Shown in pieces: positions 45,416 to 52,512 of a stretch of 64,000 nucleotides of DNA; within the stretch, counting starts at the first letter, position 1; the number at the start of each line of letters is the position of its first letter. The position numbers were made by a program, and so were the translations under genes. Origin of the DNA: Azoarcus sp. CIB (lineage in GTDB: Bacteria > Pseudomonadota > Gammaproteobacteria > Burkholderiales > Rhodocyclaceae); contig NZ_CP011072.1 in NCBI RefSeq assembly GCF_001190925.1, positions 1,364,001 to 1,428,000 on the forward strand. Direction: 5' to 3'. A model generated the notes under the pieces. That model ran no database searches and was not told the DNA's origin. It saw nothing but the letters and a program-made list of their open reading frames with translations.

Positions 45416-46594
45416 ATGATGGAATTCAGAAAGCATTTCGCGTTGCTGGCCGTGGCATTCGGTACGTCGGTCCTTTCGCTGTCGGCCGCCGCCGCCGAAC
45501 CCCTGAAGATTGGCATGATCCTGCCGATGTCCGGGCCGTTCGCGTCCTACGGCAAGCAGATCGAACACGGGGCGCGCCTGTACCTCCAGGAGCACAACGA
45601 CACCTTCGCCGGCCGAAAGGTCGAATTGATCGTCAAGGATGACACCGGTGTTGCGCCGGAGATCAGCAAGCGCGCCGCGCAGGAACTGGTCGTCAAGGAC
45701 AAGGTGCACATCCTCGCCGGCTTCGGCCTGACGCCGTCCGCGTTCGCCGTCGCGCCGCTGGCGACGCAGGCGAAGACGCCGATGGTCGTGATGAATGCGG
45801 CGAGTTCGTCGATCACCACGAAGTCGGATTACGTGCTGCGCGTGTCGCACACGCTGCCGCAGATCACCGCGCCGATCGCGAGCTGGGCGCTCAAGAACAA
45901 CATCAAGAAGGTTTTCACGCTGGTCGCGGACTACGGTCCCGGTCACGACGCCGAAACGCAATTCAAGAAGACCTTCACCGCGGGTGGCGGGGAGATCGTC
46001 GGCGAGGTGCGCACGCCGGTGAAGAGCCCCGATCTGGCTCCCTTCCTGCAGAAGATCAAGGACGTGAAGCCGGATGCGGTCTTCCTGTTCCTGCCGCCGG
46101 GCGAGCAGACGGTCGGCTTCATCAAGGGCTTTGCTGAACGCGGTCTCGCGAAGGCGGGCATCCGCATCATCGCCACGGGTGACCTCACCGAAGAGGACCA
46201 GCTCGACGCGATGGGCGACAACGCGCTGGGCATCATCAATTCGCTGCAGTATTCCGAGGTGCACAACTCGCCGGAGAACAAGGCTTATACGGCGGCGTAC
46301 TACAAGGCCTATCCGAAGGACCGGCCGAACTACATGTCGGTCAGCGGCTATGACGGCATGCAGCTGATTGCCAAGACGCTGGAGAAGACCGGCGGCGACG
46401 CCACCGGTGCGAAGTTCATGGCGGCGGCGAAAGGTATGGCCTGGACGAGCCCGCGCGGCCCGATCAGCATCGACCCGGAAACCCGTGACATCGTGCAGAC
46501 GATCTACGTGCGCAAGGTCGAGAAGGTCGCAGGCAAGCTTCAGAACGTCGAGTTCGACCAGGTTGCGAACTTCAAGGATCCGGGCAAGCAGTAA
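45416..46594 (+). CDS. ABC transporter substrate-binding protein (LivK/HAAT type)
   Basis: A 392-residue periplasmic binding protein with a signal peptide (HFALLAVAFGTSVLSLSAAAA). The type I periplasmic-binding fold opens with KIGMILPMSGPFASYGKQIE, followed by DDTGVAPEISKRAAQELVVK. It belongs to the branched-chain amino acid/aromatic acid receptor family. Placed directly after the gentisate pathway genes and before its permeases and ATPases, it probably binds an aromatic acid such as 3-hydroxybenzoate; substrate is inferred from context. Two adjacent ATGs (45416 and 45419) are both possible. Confidence 0.92.
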   Translation: MMEFRKHFALLAVAFGTSVLSLSAAAAEPLKIGMILPMSGPFASYGKQIEHGARLYLQEHNDTFAGRKVELIVKDDTGVAPEISKRAAQELVVKDKVHILAGFGLTPSAFAVAPLATQAKTPMVVMNAASSSITTKSDYVLRVSHTLPQITAPIASWALKNNIKKVFTLVADYGPGHDAETQFKKTFTAGGGEIVGEVRTPVKSPDLAPFLQKIKDVKPDAVFLFLPPGEQTVGFIKGFAERGLAKAGIRIIATGDLTEEDQLDAMGDNALGIINSLQYSEVHNSPENKAYTAAYYKAYPKDRPNYMSVSGYDGMQLIAKTLEKTGGDATGAKFMAAAKGMAWTSPRGPISIDPETRDIVQTIYVRKVEKVAGKLQNVEFDQVANFKDPGKQ

Positions 46595-46666
46595 GCCGCG
46601 CTGGCCGGGCAGCGCTCTCGTGCTGCCCGGCCAGCCGGACCTACGACCCCGCAACTGGAGACTTCC

Positions 46667-47524
46667 ATGACTGTGATTTTCGACGGCATCGCCTCGGGGA
46701 TGCTGCTGTTCCTCATCAGCGTCGGCCTGTCTGTCACGCTCGGCCTGATGAACTTCGTCAATCTCGCACACGGCGCGTTCGCGATGCTGGGCGGCTACAT
46801 CGGCGTAACGTTGCTGAACCAGGCCGGTGTGCCCTTCCTCGCGGCGCTGCCGCTGGCGGCAGTCGCGACGGCGCTGGTCGGCGTGCTGTTCGAACGCACG
46901 CTGTACCGGCGCCTTTACGGTGCGACCCACCTCGATCAGGTGCTGTTCTCGATCGGACTCGTGTTCATGTCGATCTCGGCGGCACATTTCTTCTTCGGCG
47001 CGCAGCAACAGCCGCTGACGCTGCCGGATTTCCTGCAAGGCCAGATCAATCTGCCCGGGCTCGACATCGGCATCTACCGCCTGTTCCTGGTGGCTCTTGG
47101 GCTGGTGATTGCGGTCGGCCTGCAGCGCATGGTCAGCGGCACGCGCTTCGGCGCCCAGTTGCGCGCATCGGTCGACAACCCCCGCGCCGCCCGCGGCATG
47201 GGCATCAACGTGGAGCGCATCTTCACGCTGACCTTCGCGCTCGGCACCGCGCTGGCCGGCCTTGGTGGCGCGCTCGGCGTCGAGATGCTGGGCCTCGATC
47301 CGACCTTCGCGGTGAAGTACATCGTGTATTTCCTGATCGTCGTTGCGGTCGGTGGCAGCGGCAACATCAAAGGCTCGCTCGTCGCCTCGCTGATCCTCGG
47401 CATCTTCGATGTCGCCGGCAAGTACTACGTGCCGGAGATCGGCGCCTTCGTCATCTACGCGGTGATGGTCGCGATGCTGATCTTCCGCCCGCAAGGCCTG
47501 TTCGGCCGCGCCGCGTCCCGTTAA
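46667..47524 (+). CDS. branched-chain-type ABC permease (LivH-like)
   Basis: A 285-residue permease with about eight membrane helices. The LivH signature is SVGLSVTLGLMNFVNLAHGA near residue 20; GTRFGAQLRASVDNPRAARG is the cytoplasmic loop (EAA-like) that contacts the ATPase. It pairs with the LivM-like permease encoded next. ATG follows a CTGGAGA ribosome site. Confidence 0.93.
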   Translation: MTVIFDGIASGMLLFLISVGLSVTLGLMNFVNLAHGAFAMLGGYIGVTLLNQAGVPFLAALPLAAVATALVGVLFERTLYRRLYGATHLDQVLFSIGLVFMSISAAHFFFGAQQQPLTLPDFLQGQINLPGLDIGIYRLFLVALGLVIAVGLQRMVSGTRFGAQLRASVDNPRAARGMGINVERIFTLTFALGTALAGLGGALGVEMLGLDPTFAVKYIVYFLIVVAVGGSGNIKGSLVASLILGIFDVAGKYYVPEIGAFVIYAVMVAMLIFRPQGLFGRAASR

Positions 47525-47533
47525 GGATTTCTC

Positions 47534-48532
47534 ATGACTACACTGGCACTTCAATCGGGCCTCGTGCCCGTCCGCCGCGCTGACCAATGGCGTCCGGCCG
47601 AACTCGCGTTCTGGCTGCTGCCGGTCGCGGCGTATTTCATCTTCCCCGATAACCTCGTGCTGCTCACGCAGATCGCGATTACCGCGCTGTTCTGCCTGTC
47701 GCTCGACCTGATCCTCGGCTACGCCGGCATCGTGTCGCTCGGTCACGCCGCGTTCTTCGGCCTCGGCGCCTATGCGGCGGGTCTGCTGGCGGCGCACGGC
47801 TTCGGCGACCCGCTGCTGGGGCTCGGTGTCGCCGCGGTCGTCGCGGCAGCGCTCGGTTTCGTCACCAGCCTGCTGGTGCTGCGTGGCGCCGACCTCACGC
47901 GGTTGATGGTCACGCTGGGCGTCGCGATGATGCTGTATGAGCTCGCCAACAAGCTGACCCCGATCACCGGTGGCGTCGATGGCCTGCAGGGCATCGAGGT
48001 GCTGCCGCTGCTCGGCGCCTTCGAGTTCGACCTCTATGGCAAGACCGCCTTCTGGTACGCGCTCGCGGTGCTGTTCGTGTTGTTCTGGGTCGCGCGCCGC
48101 ATCGTGCATAGCCCGTTCGGCCTGAGCCTGAAAGGCATCCGCCTCAATGTCGGTCGCATGCCGGCGCTCGGTACGCCGGTCAATGCGCGCCTCGCCGCGG
48201 TGTATACGATCGGCGCCGCGTATGCCGGCATCGCCGGTGCGCTGCTCGCGCAGACGACGCAGTTCGTCGCCCTCGATGTGTTGTCCTTCAACCGTTCGGC
48301 CGAGTTGCTGCTGATCCTCGTGCTCGGCGGCTCGGGTTCGCTGTATGGCGCGTTGATCGGCACCATCGTCTTCATGTCCGCGCACCACCTGCTGTCCGAG
48401 CTGAACCCGCAGTACTGGCAATTCTGGCTCGGCGCACTGCTGGTCGTGATCGTGCTGTTCGCGCGCGACGGCGTCATGGGCGGCCTGCGCCGCATCGGCA
48501 CGCGCCTGGGCGCGAACGGAGGGGCGAAGTGA
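47534..48532 (+). CDS. branched-chain-type ABC permease (LivM-like)
   Basis: A 332-residue permease with about eight to nine helices. Family sequences include LSLDLILGYAGIVSLGHAAF and FNRSAELLLILVLGGSGSLY. The expected ATPase-coupling loop lies around VHSPFGLSLKGIRLNVGRMP. The stop overlaps the ATG of the first ATPase gene by one base, implying tight coupling. Second membrane subunit of the putative aromatic acid importer. Confidence 0.93.
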   Translation: MTTLALQSGLVPVRRADQWRPAELAFWLLPVAAYFIFPDNLVLLTQIAITALFCLSLDLILGYAGIVSLGHAAFFGLGAYAAGLLAAHGFGDPLLGLGVAAVVAAALGFVTSLLVLRGADLTRLMVTLGVAMMLYELANKLTPITGGVDGLQGIEVLPLLGAFEFDLYGKTAFWYALAVLFVLFWVARRIVHSPFGLSLKGIRLNVGRMPALGTPVNARLAAVYTIGAAYAGIAGALLAQTTQFVALDVLSFNRSAELLLILVLGGSGSLYGALIGTIVFMSAHHLLSELNPQYWQFWLGALLVVIVLFARDGVMGGLRRIGTRLGANGGAK

Positions 48533-49284
48533 TGAACTACGCACTGCAGACCCGCAACCTGGTTAAGAAATTCGGCGGCTTCGTCGCCACCAACGACGTT
48601 AGCCTCAACGTCCAGGCCGGGGCGCGCCATGCGCTGATCGGCCCCAACGGCGCCGGCAAGACGACGCTCATCAACCTGCTCACGGGCTTCCTCGAGCCGA
48701 CCAGCGGTGAAGTGATCCTCAAGGGCACGACCGTCACGCATCTCGCGCAGCATCAGCGCGTCAAGGGCGGGCTGGCGCGTACTTTCCAGATCAACCGGCT
48801 GTTCGCCGATCTCACTGTGCTCGACTCGGTGACCATGGCGGTGAACGAGCGCCTCGGTCTCGGCGCGCGTTTCTGGAAGCCGGTCGCGTCCTACGCCGAA
48901 GCGGTCGATGAGGCCGCGAGCTTGCTCGCCACGCTGCGCCTGCTCGACGTCGCGCACGAGAAGACGCGCAACCTCGCCTACGGCAAGCAGCGCCTGATCG
49001 AGATCGCACTGGCGCTGGCGGCCAAGCCAAGCGTGCTGCTGCTCGACGAGCCGGCGGCCGGCGTGCCGACGAGCGAGAGTCGCGAGTTGTTCGAGAGCAT
49101 CGCGAACCTGCCGCGCGACGTGACGATCCTGCTGATCGAACACGACATGGATCTGGTGTTCCGTTTCGCCGACCAGATCTCGGTGCTGGTGAGCGGGGCG
49201 GTGCTGACCGAGGGCACGCCCGAGTTCATCGCCAACAATCCGAAGGTCAAGGAAGTCTATCTGGGGGAGGCGATCAGTGTCTGA
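48532..49284 (+). CDS. branched-chain-type ABC ATPase (LivG-like)
   Basis: A 250-residue ATP-binding subunit. Walker A is IGPNGAGKTT near residue 35, the signature-like motif is LAYGKQRLIEIALALA (a LivG-type variant of LSGGQ), Walker B is SVLLLDEPAAGV, and the switch His lies in LLIEHDMDLV. GARHALIGPN and LARTFQINRLFADLTV are LivG features. The ATG at 48532 with GGAGGGG upstream is preferred over GTG at 48529. Confidence 0.93.
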   Translation: MNYALQTRNLVKKFGGFVATNDVSLNVQAGARHALIGPNGAGKTTLINLLTGFLEPTSGEVILKGTTVTHLAQHQRVKGGLARTFQINRLFADLTVLDSVTMAVNERLGLGARFWKPVASYAEAVDEAASLLATLRLLDVAHEKTRNLAYGKQRLIEIALALAAKPSVLLLDEPAAGVPTSESRELFESIANLPRDVTILLIEHDMDLVFRFADQISVLVSGAVLTEGTPEFIANNPKVKEVYLGEAISV

Positions 49285-49984
49285 ACTGCTCAAACTCGAA
49301 AACGTGTTCGCCGGCTACGGCGAAGCGGTGGTGCTGGAAGGCATTTCCTTCAGCATGGAGGAGGGCGACAGCCTGGCGTTGCTCGGCCGCAACGGCATGG
49401 GCAAGACCACGCTGCTGTCGACGCTGATGGGCGCGGCGCGCCACCATTCCGGAGCGCTGCACTTCAACGGACAGGATCTTGCCGTGGTGCCGGCGCATGC
49501 GCGCGCCCACCTCGGGCTTGGCTGGGTGCCGCAGGAACGCGACATCTTCCCGTCGCTGACCGTCGAGGAGAACCTCACCGTCGTGTCGCGCCCCGGCCAT
49601 TGGAACCTGAAGCGCGTGTATGACATGTTCCCGCGCCTCAACGAACGCCGCACCAACATGGGCAACGAACTCTCCGGCGGCGAGCAGCAGATGCTTGCGA
49701 TGGGCCGCGCACTGATGCTGAACCCCAAGCTGCTGCTCCTCGACGAGCCGCTCGAAGGCCTCGCCCCGCTGATCGTGCAGGAACTGCTGTCGATCATCCG
49801 GCAGCTTACTGAGGAAAGCGGCATGGCCGTGATCCTCGTCGAACAGCACGCGCGGCAGATCCTGCCCCTGACCCGCCAGGCGCTGGTCCTCGAACGTGGG
49901 CGGGCCGTGTATCACGGCGACAGCGCCACCCTGCGCGACGACCGCGAGCTGCTCGATAGCTGGCTCGGCGTTGCGGCGCACTGA
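49277..49984 (+). CDS. branched-chain-type ABC ATPase (LivF-like)
   Basis: A 235-residue ATP-binding subunit. Walker A is LLGRNGMGKTTLLSTLMG, the signature is LSGGEQQMLAMGRALMLNPK, Walker B is LLLLDEPLEGLAP, and the switch His is in VILVEQHARQI. It starts with GTG and overlaps the LivG-like gene by eight bases. Completes the importer (one receptor, two permeases, two ATPases). Confidence 0.93.
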   Translation: MSELLKLENVFAGYGEAVVLEGISFSMEEGDSLALLGRNGMGKTTLLSTLMGAARHHSGALHFNGQDLAVVPAHARAHLGLGWVPQERDIFPSLTVEENLTVVSRPGHWNLKRVYDMFPRLNERRTNMGNELSGGEQQMLAMGRALMLNPKLLLLDEPLEGLAPLIVQELLSIIRQLTEESGMAVILVEQHARQILPLTRQALVLERGRAVYHGDSATLRDDRELLDSWLGVAAH

Positions 49985-49999
49985 ACGAAGGAAACAAGC

Positions 50000-50575
50000 A
50001 TGAAAGCAATCGACATCATCCATGATGAACACCGCGCGCTCGGCGCGGTGCTGCAGGCCTTCCGTTTCGTGCTCGACGGCATTCGCGGCGGCAGGTTCGA
50101 ACCGGACTTCGAACTGCTGGCGGCGATGATCGAATACATCACCGAGGTGCCCGACAAGCTGCACCATCCGAAGGAAGACGACTACCTGTTCGTGAAGATG
50201 CGCGAACGGATTCCGGCTGCGGCGAAGCTGCTCGACCAGCTCGAGGCCGACCACGCCGAAGGCGCGCGCCGCACCATCGCGCTGCGTGCCGCCCTTGAAC
50301 AGTATCAGGGGGCAGGGGCCTCGGGGTTCGCGCAGTTCGATGCCGCCGCAGGCAAGTACCTCGACGCTTCATGGAAGCACGTGACGCGCGAGGAGACCGA
50401 ACTCCTCCCGCTCGCACGGCAGGACCTCCGCGATGAGGACTGGGCCGAGATCGACGCCGCGTTCCTCGCCAACAAGGACCCCTGGTCGGGTCCGACCGGT
50501 GAATTCCGTGCGCTGTTCTCGCGCATCGTCACCCTGGTGCCGGCGCCGTATGGCGTCGGCGCGACTCCGGCCTAG
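50000..50575 (+). CDS. hemerythrin-domain protein
   Basis: A 191-residue hemerythrin-like protein with a probable di-iron site: IIHDEHRAL (His), KLHHPKEDDYLF (His, Glu), LEADHAEGARR (His) and SWKHVTREETELLPLA (His, Glu). It is predicted to be helical and cytoplasmic. Similar proteins bind O2, NO or serve in iron or redox sensing. It follows the ABC ATPase by 15 bases and is the last gene of the aromatic operon, so it may supply or sense O2 for the oxygenases; that is inference. Confidence 0.88.
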   Translation: MKAIDIIHDEHRALGAVLQAFRFVLDGIRGGRFEPDFELLAAMIEYITEVPDKLHHPKEDDYLFVKMRERIPAAAKLLDQLEADHAEGARRTIALRAALEQYQGAGASGFAQFDAAAGKYLDASWKHVTREETELLPLARQDLRDEDWAEIDAAFLANKDPWSGPTGEFRALFSRIVTLVPAPYGVGATPA

Positions 50576-50640
50576 GGCAGCCCTCGGACTGTTGCCGGAC
50601 ATGCGATCGGAGCGCGATTGAGTTTGCCGGATGCGCGCGA

Positions 50641-50669
50641 TTGAAATAGAGTGAATGTTCATTCATGAT
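50641..50669 (+). promoter_or_regulatory. promoter with TetR-type palindrome before the sulfatase
   Basis: TTGAAA (50641-50646) and CATGAT (50664-50669) are 17 bases apart, a sigma-70-like pair. A palindrome TGAATG-TT-CATTCA (50652-50665) fills the spacer. Such 6-2-6 dyads are typical of TetR-family operators, and this place would block RNA polymerase. No TetR gene is in the window. Confidence 0.5.
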
Positions 50670-50704
50670 TCTGCCCGGGCCGCTCCCGAGGGATCCGAGG
50701 CTCC

Positions 50705-50731
50705 GGGGGTGCCGCGAGGCATCCCCGTTTT
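50705..50731 (+). terminator. leader hairpin or terminator before the sulfatase gene
   Basis: GGGGGTGCC-GCGA-GGCATCCCC forms a nine-pair stem with one G-U pair, followed by GTTTTG. A second short hairpin (TGCCC-TTT-GGGCA) follows. It may end the aromatic operon transcript or attenuate the sulfatase transcript. Confidence 0.5.
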
Positions 50732-50781
50732 GCCCTTTGGGCATTTCAGCCTTCCAAAAAAATGATGAGGAGACAAACCCC

Positions 50782-52500
50782 GTGTCACGACTGTTCGCAA
50801 AAGCATCCCGCGTTTGCCTTGCCGTTGCCGCCGCCACCTCTTTGAGCTCGGTTGCCGCGCCGCCTGTGCAGAGCGGGGCATCCCGCCCGAATATCCTGCT
50901 GGTCGTGGTCGACGATCTCGGCTTCAACGATCTCGGCGTTACGGGCGGGGAGATCGCCACCCCCAACATCGACGCGCTCGCCCAGTCCAGCGTGTTGATG
51001 ACCGACTTCCATGCCGCACCGACTTGCTCGGTCACGCGCTCGATGCTGATGACGGGGGTGGACAACCACCAGGCGGGGCTTGGCACGATGGCGGAGCGTC
51101 CGAAGGCGCCGAACCAACGCGACCAGCCTGGCTACCGGGGCCGGCTCGACGAACGCCTCGTGACGATCGCCGAGCGGCTGCAGGACCGCGGCTACGCCAC
51201 CTTCATGGCTGGAAAATGGCATCTTGGCACCCGTCCCGAGGACGACCCGTCGCGCAAGGGGTTCGAGGATACGTTCACGATGGTGCAGGGTGGTGCGAGC
51301 CATTTCGCGGACCGGCTCGGCATCACGCCGGGCGCGCCGCTGTCGCAGTGGCGTGACAATGGCCGGGAGCTGACGCAACTGCCGGAGAATTTCTTCTCGT
51401 CGATAGCGATCACCGATCGCGCCCTTGCCGCGATCCAACGCAACCGCGGCGATGCCCGGCCATTCTTCGGCTATGTCGCCTACACCGCGCCCCATTGGCC
51501 GCTCCAGGTGCCCGATGAGTGGCTCGACCGCTACCGCGGACGGTACGATGCTGGCTACGAAGCGCTGTGGCGCGAACGTCATGATCGGATGAAGCGTCTC
51601 GGTCTCATCGCGGCCGACGCGACGCTCCCGCAGTTCCCGTCCTACCTCAGGAAATGGGACGAGCTCACCCCCGAGCAGCGGCGCGTCGCGGCGCGCTCGA
51701 TGGAGCTCTACGCAGCGATGGTCGAGCAGATGGATCAGCAGATCGGCCGCCTGTTCGCGGGGCTGAAGGCCGCCGGCAAGTACGACGACACGCTCATCGT
51801 GTTCCTGTCCGACAATGGCGCCGATTCGGAGAACGTCCGCGCGATCTGGGCCCGCGCTGGAGAGGACAAGGCCAGGGAGTTCGAAGCGAAATTCGACTTC
51901 AGCCTGGAAAACATGGGTCGGCTCGGTTCGTTCGTAAGCGTCGCCGATGGCTGGGCGCCTGCGCGGACCTTGCCGGGGCGGCTGTACAAGGGAATGACGA
52001 CCGAGGGCGGCGTCCGGGTGCCGACGATCATCAAATACCCCGGCCGTGACGGACTGACCGGACGTGCCCATGCCTTCGCGTCCGTGCTTGATCTGCCGCC
52101 GACCTTCCTCGAACTTGCCGGCGAGGCCAGTCGCGAGCAGCCGCGTCCGGGGCGTGTCGTGCCCGAACAGCTGGGCCGCTCGATGGTCGGCTTCCTGGCC
52201 AAGTCCACGCCGCGCGTCCACGGCGATGATTATGTGATGGGCTGGGAGCTGTGGCCGAACAAGGCGCTTCGCAAGGGCGACTGGAAGCTGGTGCGCCTGG
52301 GGCCCCCGCACAAGACGGCAGACTGGCAGCTCTTCGACCTGTCGAAGGATCCGGCCGAAGCGAAAGACCTGGCAGTTGCAGAGTCCGAAAAGCTGCGCGA
52401 GATGATTTCCGCGTATGACCAGTACGCGGCCCGTGTCGGTGTCATCGAGCCGGAGTGGGAGACCCCTCCCGCGCCGCGCGCCGCTGGCGGCGCCAACTGA
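50782..52500 (+). CDS. exported sulfatase (arylsulfatase type)
   Basis: A 572-residue type I sulfatase. A signal peptide ends about residue 25 (VCLAVAAATSLSSVAA). The N-terminal metal site is NILLVVVDDLGFNDLGVTGG (two Asp), and the formylglycine motif is PTCSVTRSMLMTG, with Cys82. The usual CxPxR has Val in place of Pro, so maturation may be less efficient or use another route. AGKWHLGTRPED and LIVFLSDNGADSENV supply further active-site residues. The domain resembles Pseudomonas arylsulfatase in length and motifs. I chose GTG 50782 for the signal peptide and the AGGAGAC upstream. It is followed after 12 bases by an octaheme cytochrome gene. Confidence 0.85.
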   Translation: MSRLFAKASRVCLAVAAATSLSSVAAPPVQSGASRPNILLVVVDDLGFNDLGVTGGEIATPNIDALAQSSVLMTDFHAAPTCSVTRSMLMTGVDNHQAGLGTMAERPKAPNQRDQPGYRGRLDERLVTIAERLQDRGYATFMAGKWHLGTRPEDDPSRKGFEDTFTMVQGGASHFADRLGITPGAPLSQWRDNGRELTQLPENFFSSIAITDRALAAIQRNRGDARPFFGYVAYTAPHWPLQVPDEWLDRYRGRYDAGYEALWRERHDRMKRLGLIAADATLPQFPSYLRKWDELTPEQRRVAARSMELYAAMVEQMDQQIGRLFAGLKAAGKYDDTLIVFLSDNGADSENVRAIWARAGEDKAREFEAKFDFSLENMGRLGSFVSVADGWAPARTLPGRLYKGMTTEGGVRVPTIIKYPGRDGLTGRAHAFASVLDLPPTFLELAGEASREQPRPGRVVPEQLGRSMVGFLAKSTPRVHGDDYVMGWELWPNKALRKGDWKLVRLGPPHKTADWQLFDLSKDPAEAKDLAVAESEKLREMISAYDQYAARVGVIEPEWETPPAPRAAGGAN

Positions 52501-52512
52501 GCGTCGCGGGCG

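Noticed and set aside
45341-48544. A minus-strand open frame of 1,067 codons opposite the ABC transporter genes
   Set aside because: It is rich in Arg, His and Gln, has no recognisable domain, and lies wholly antisense to three well-identified genes. Long antisense frames are expected at this GC content.
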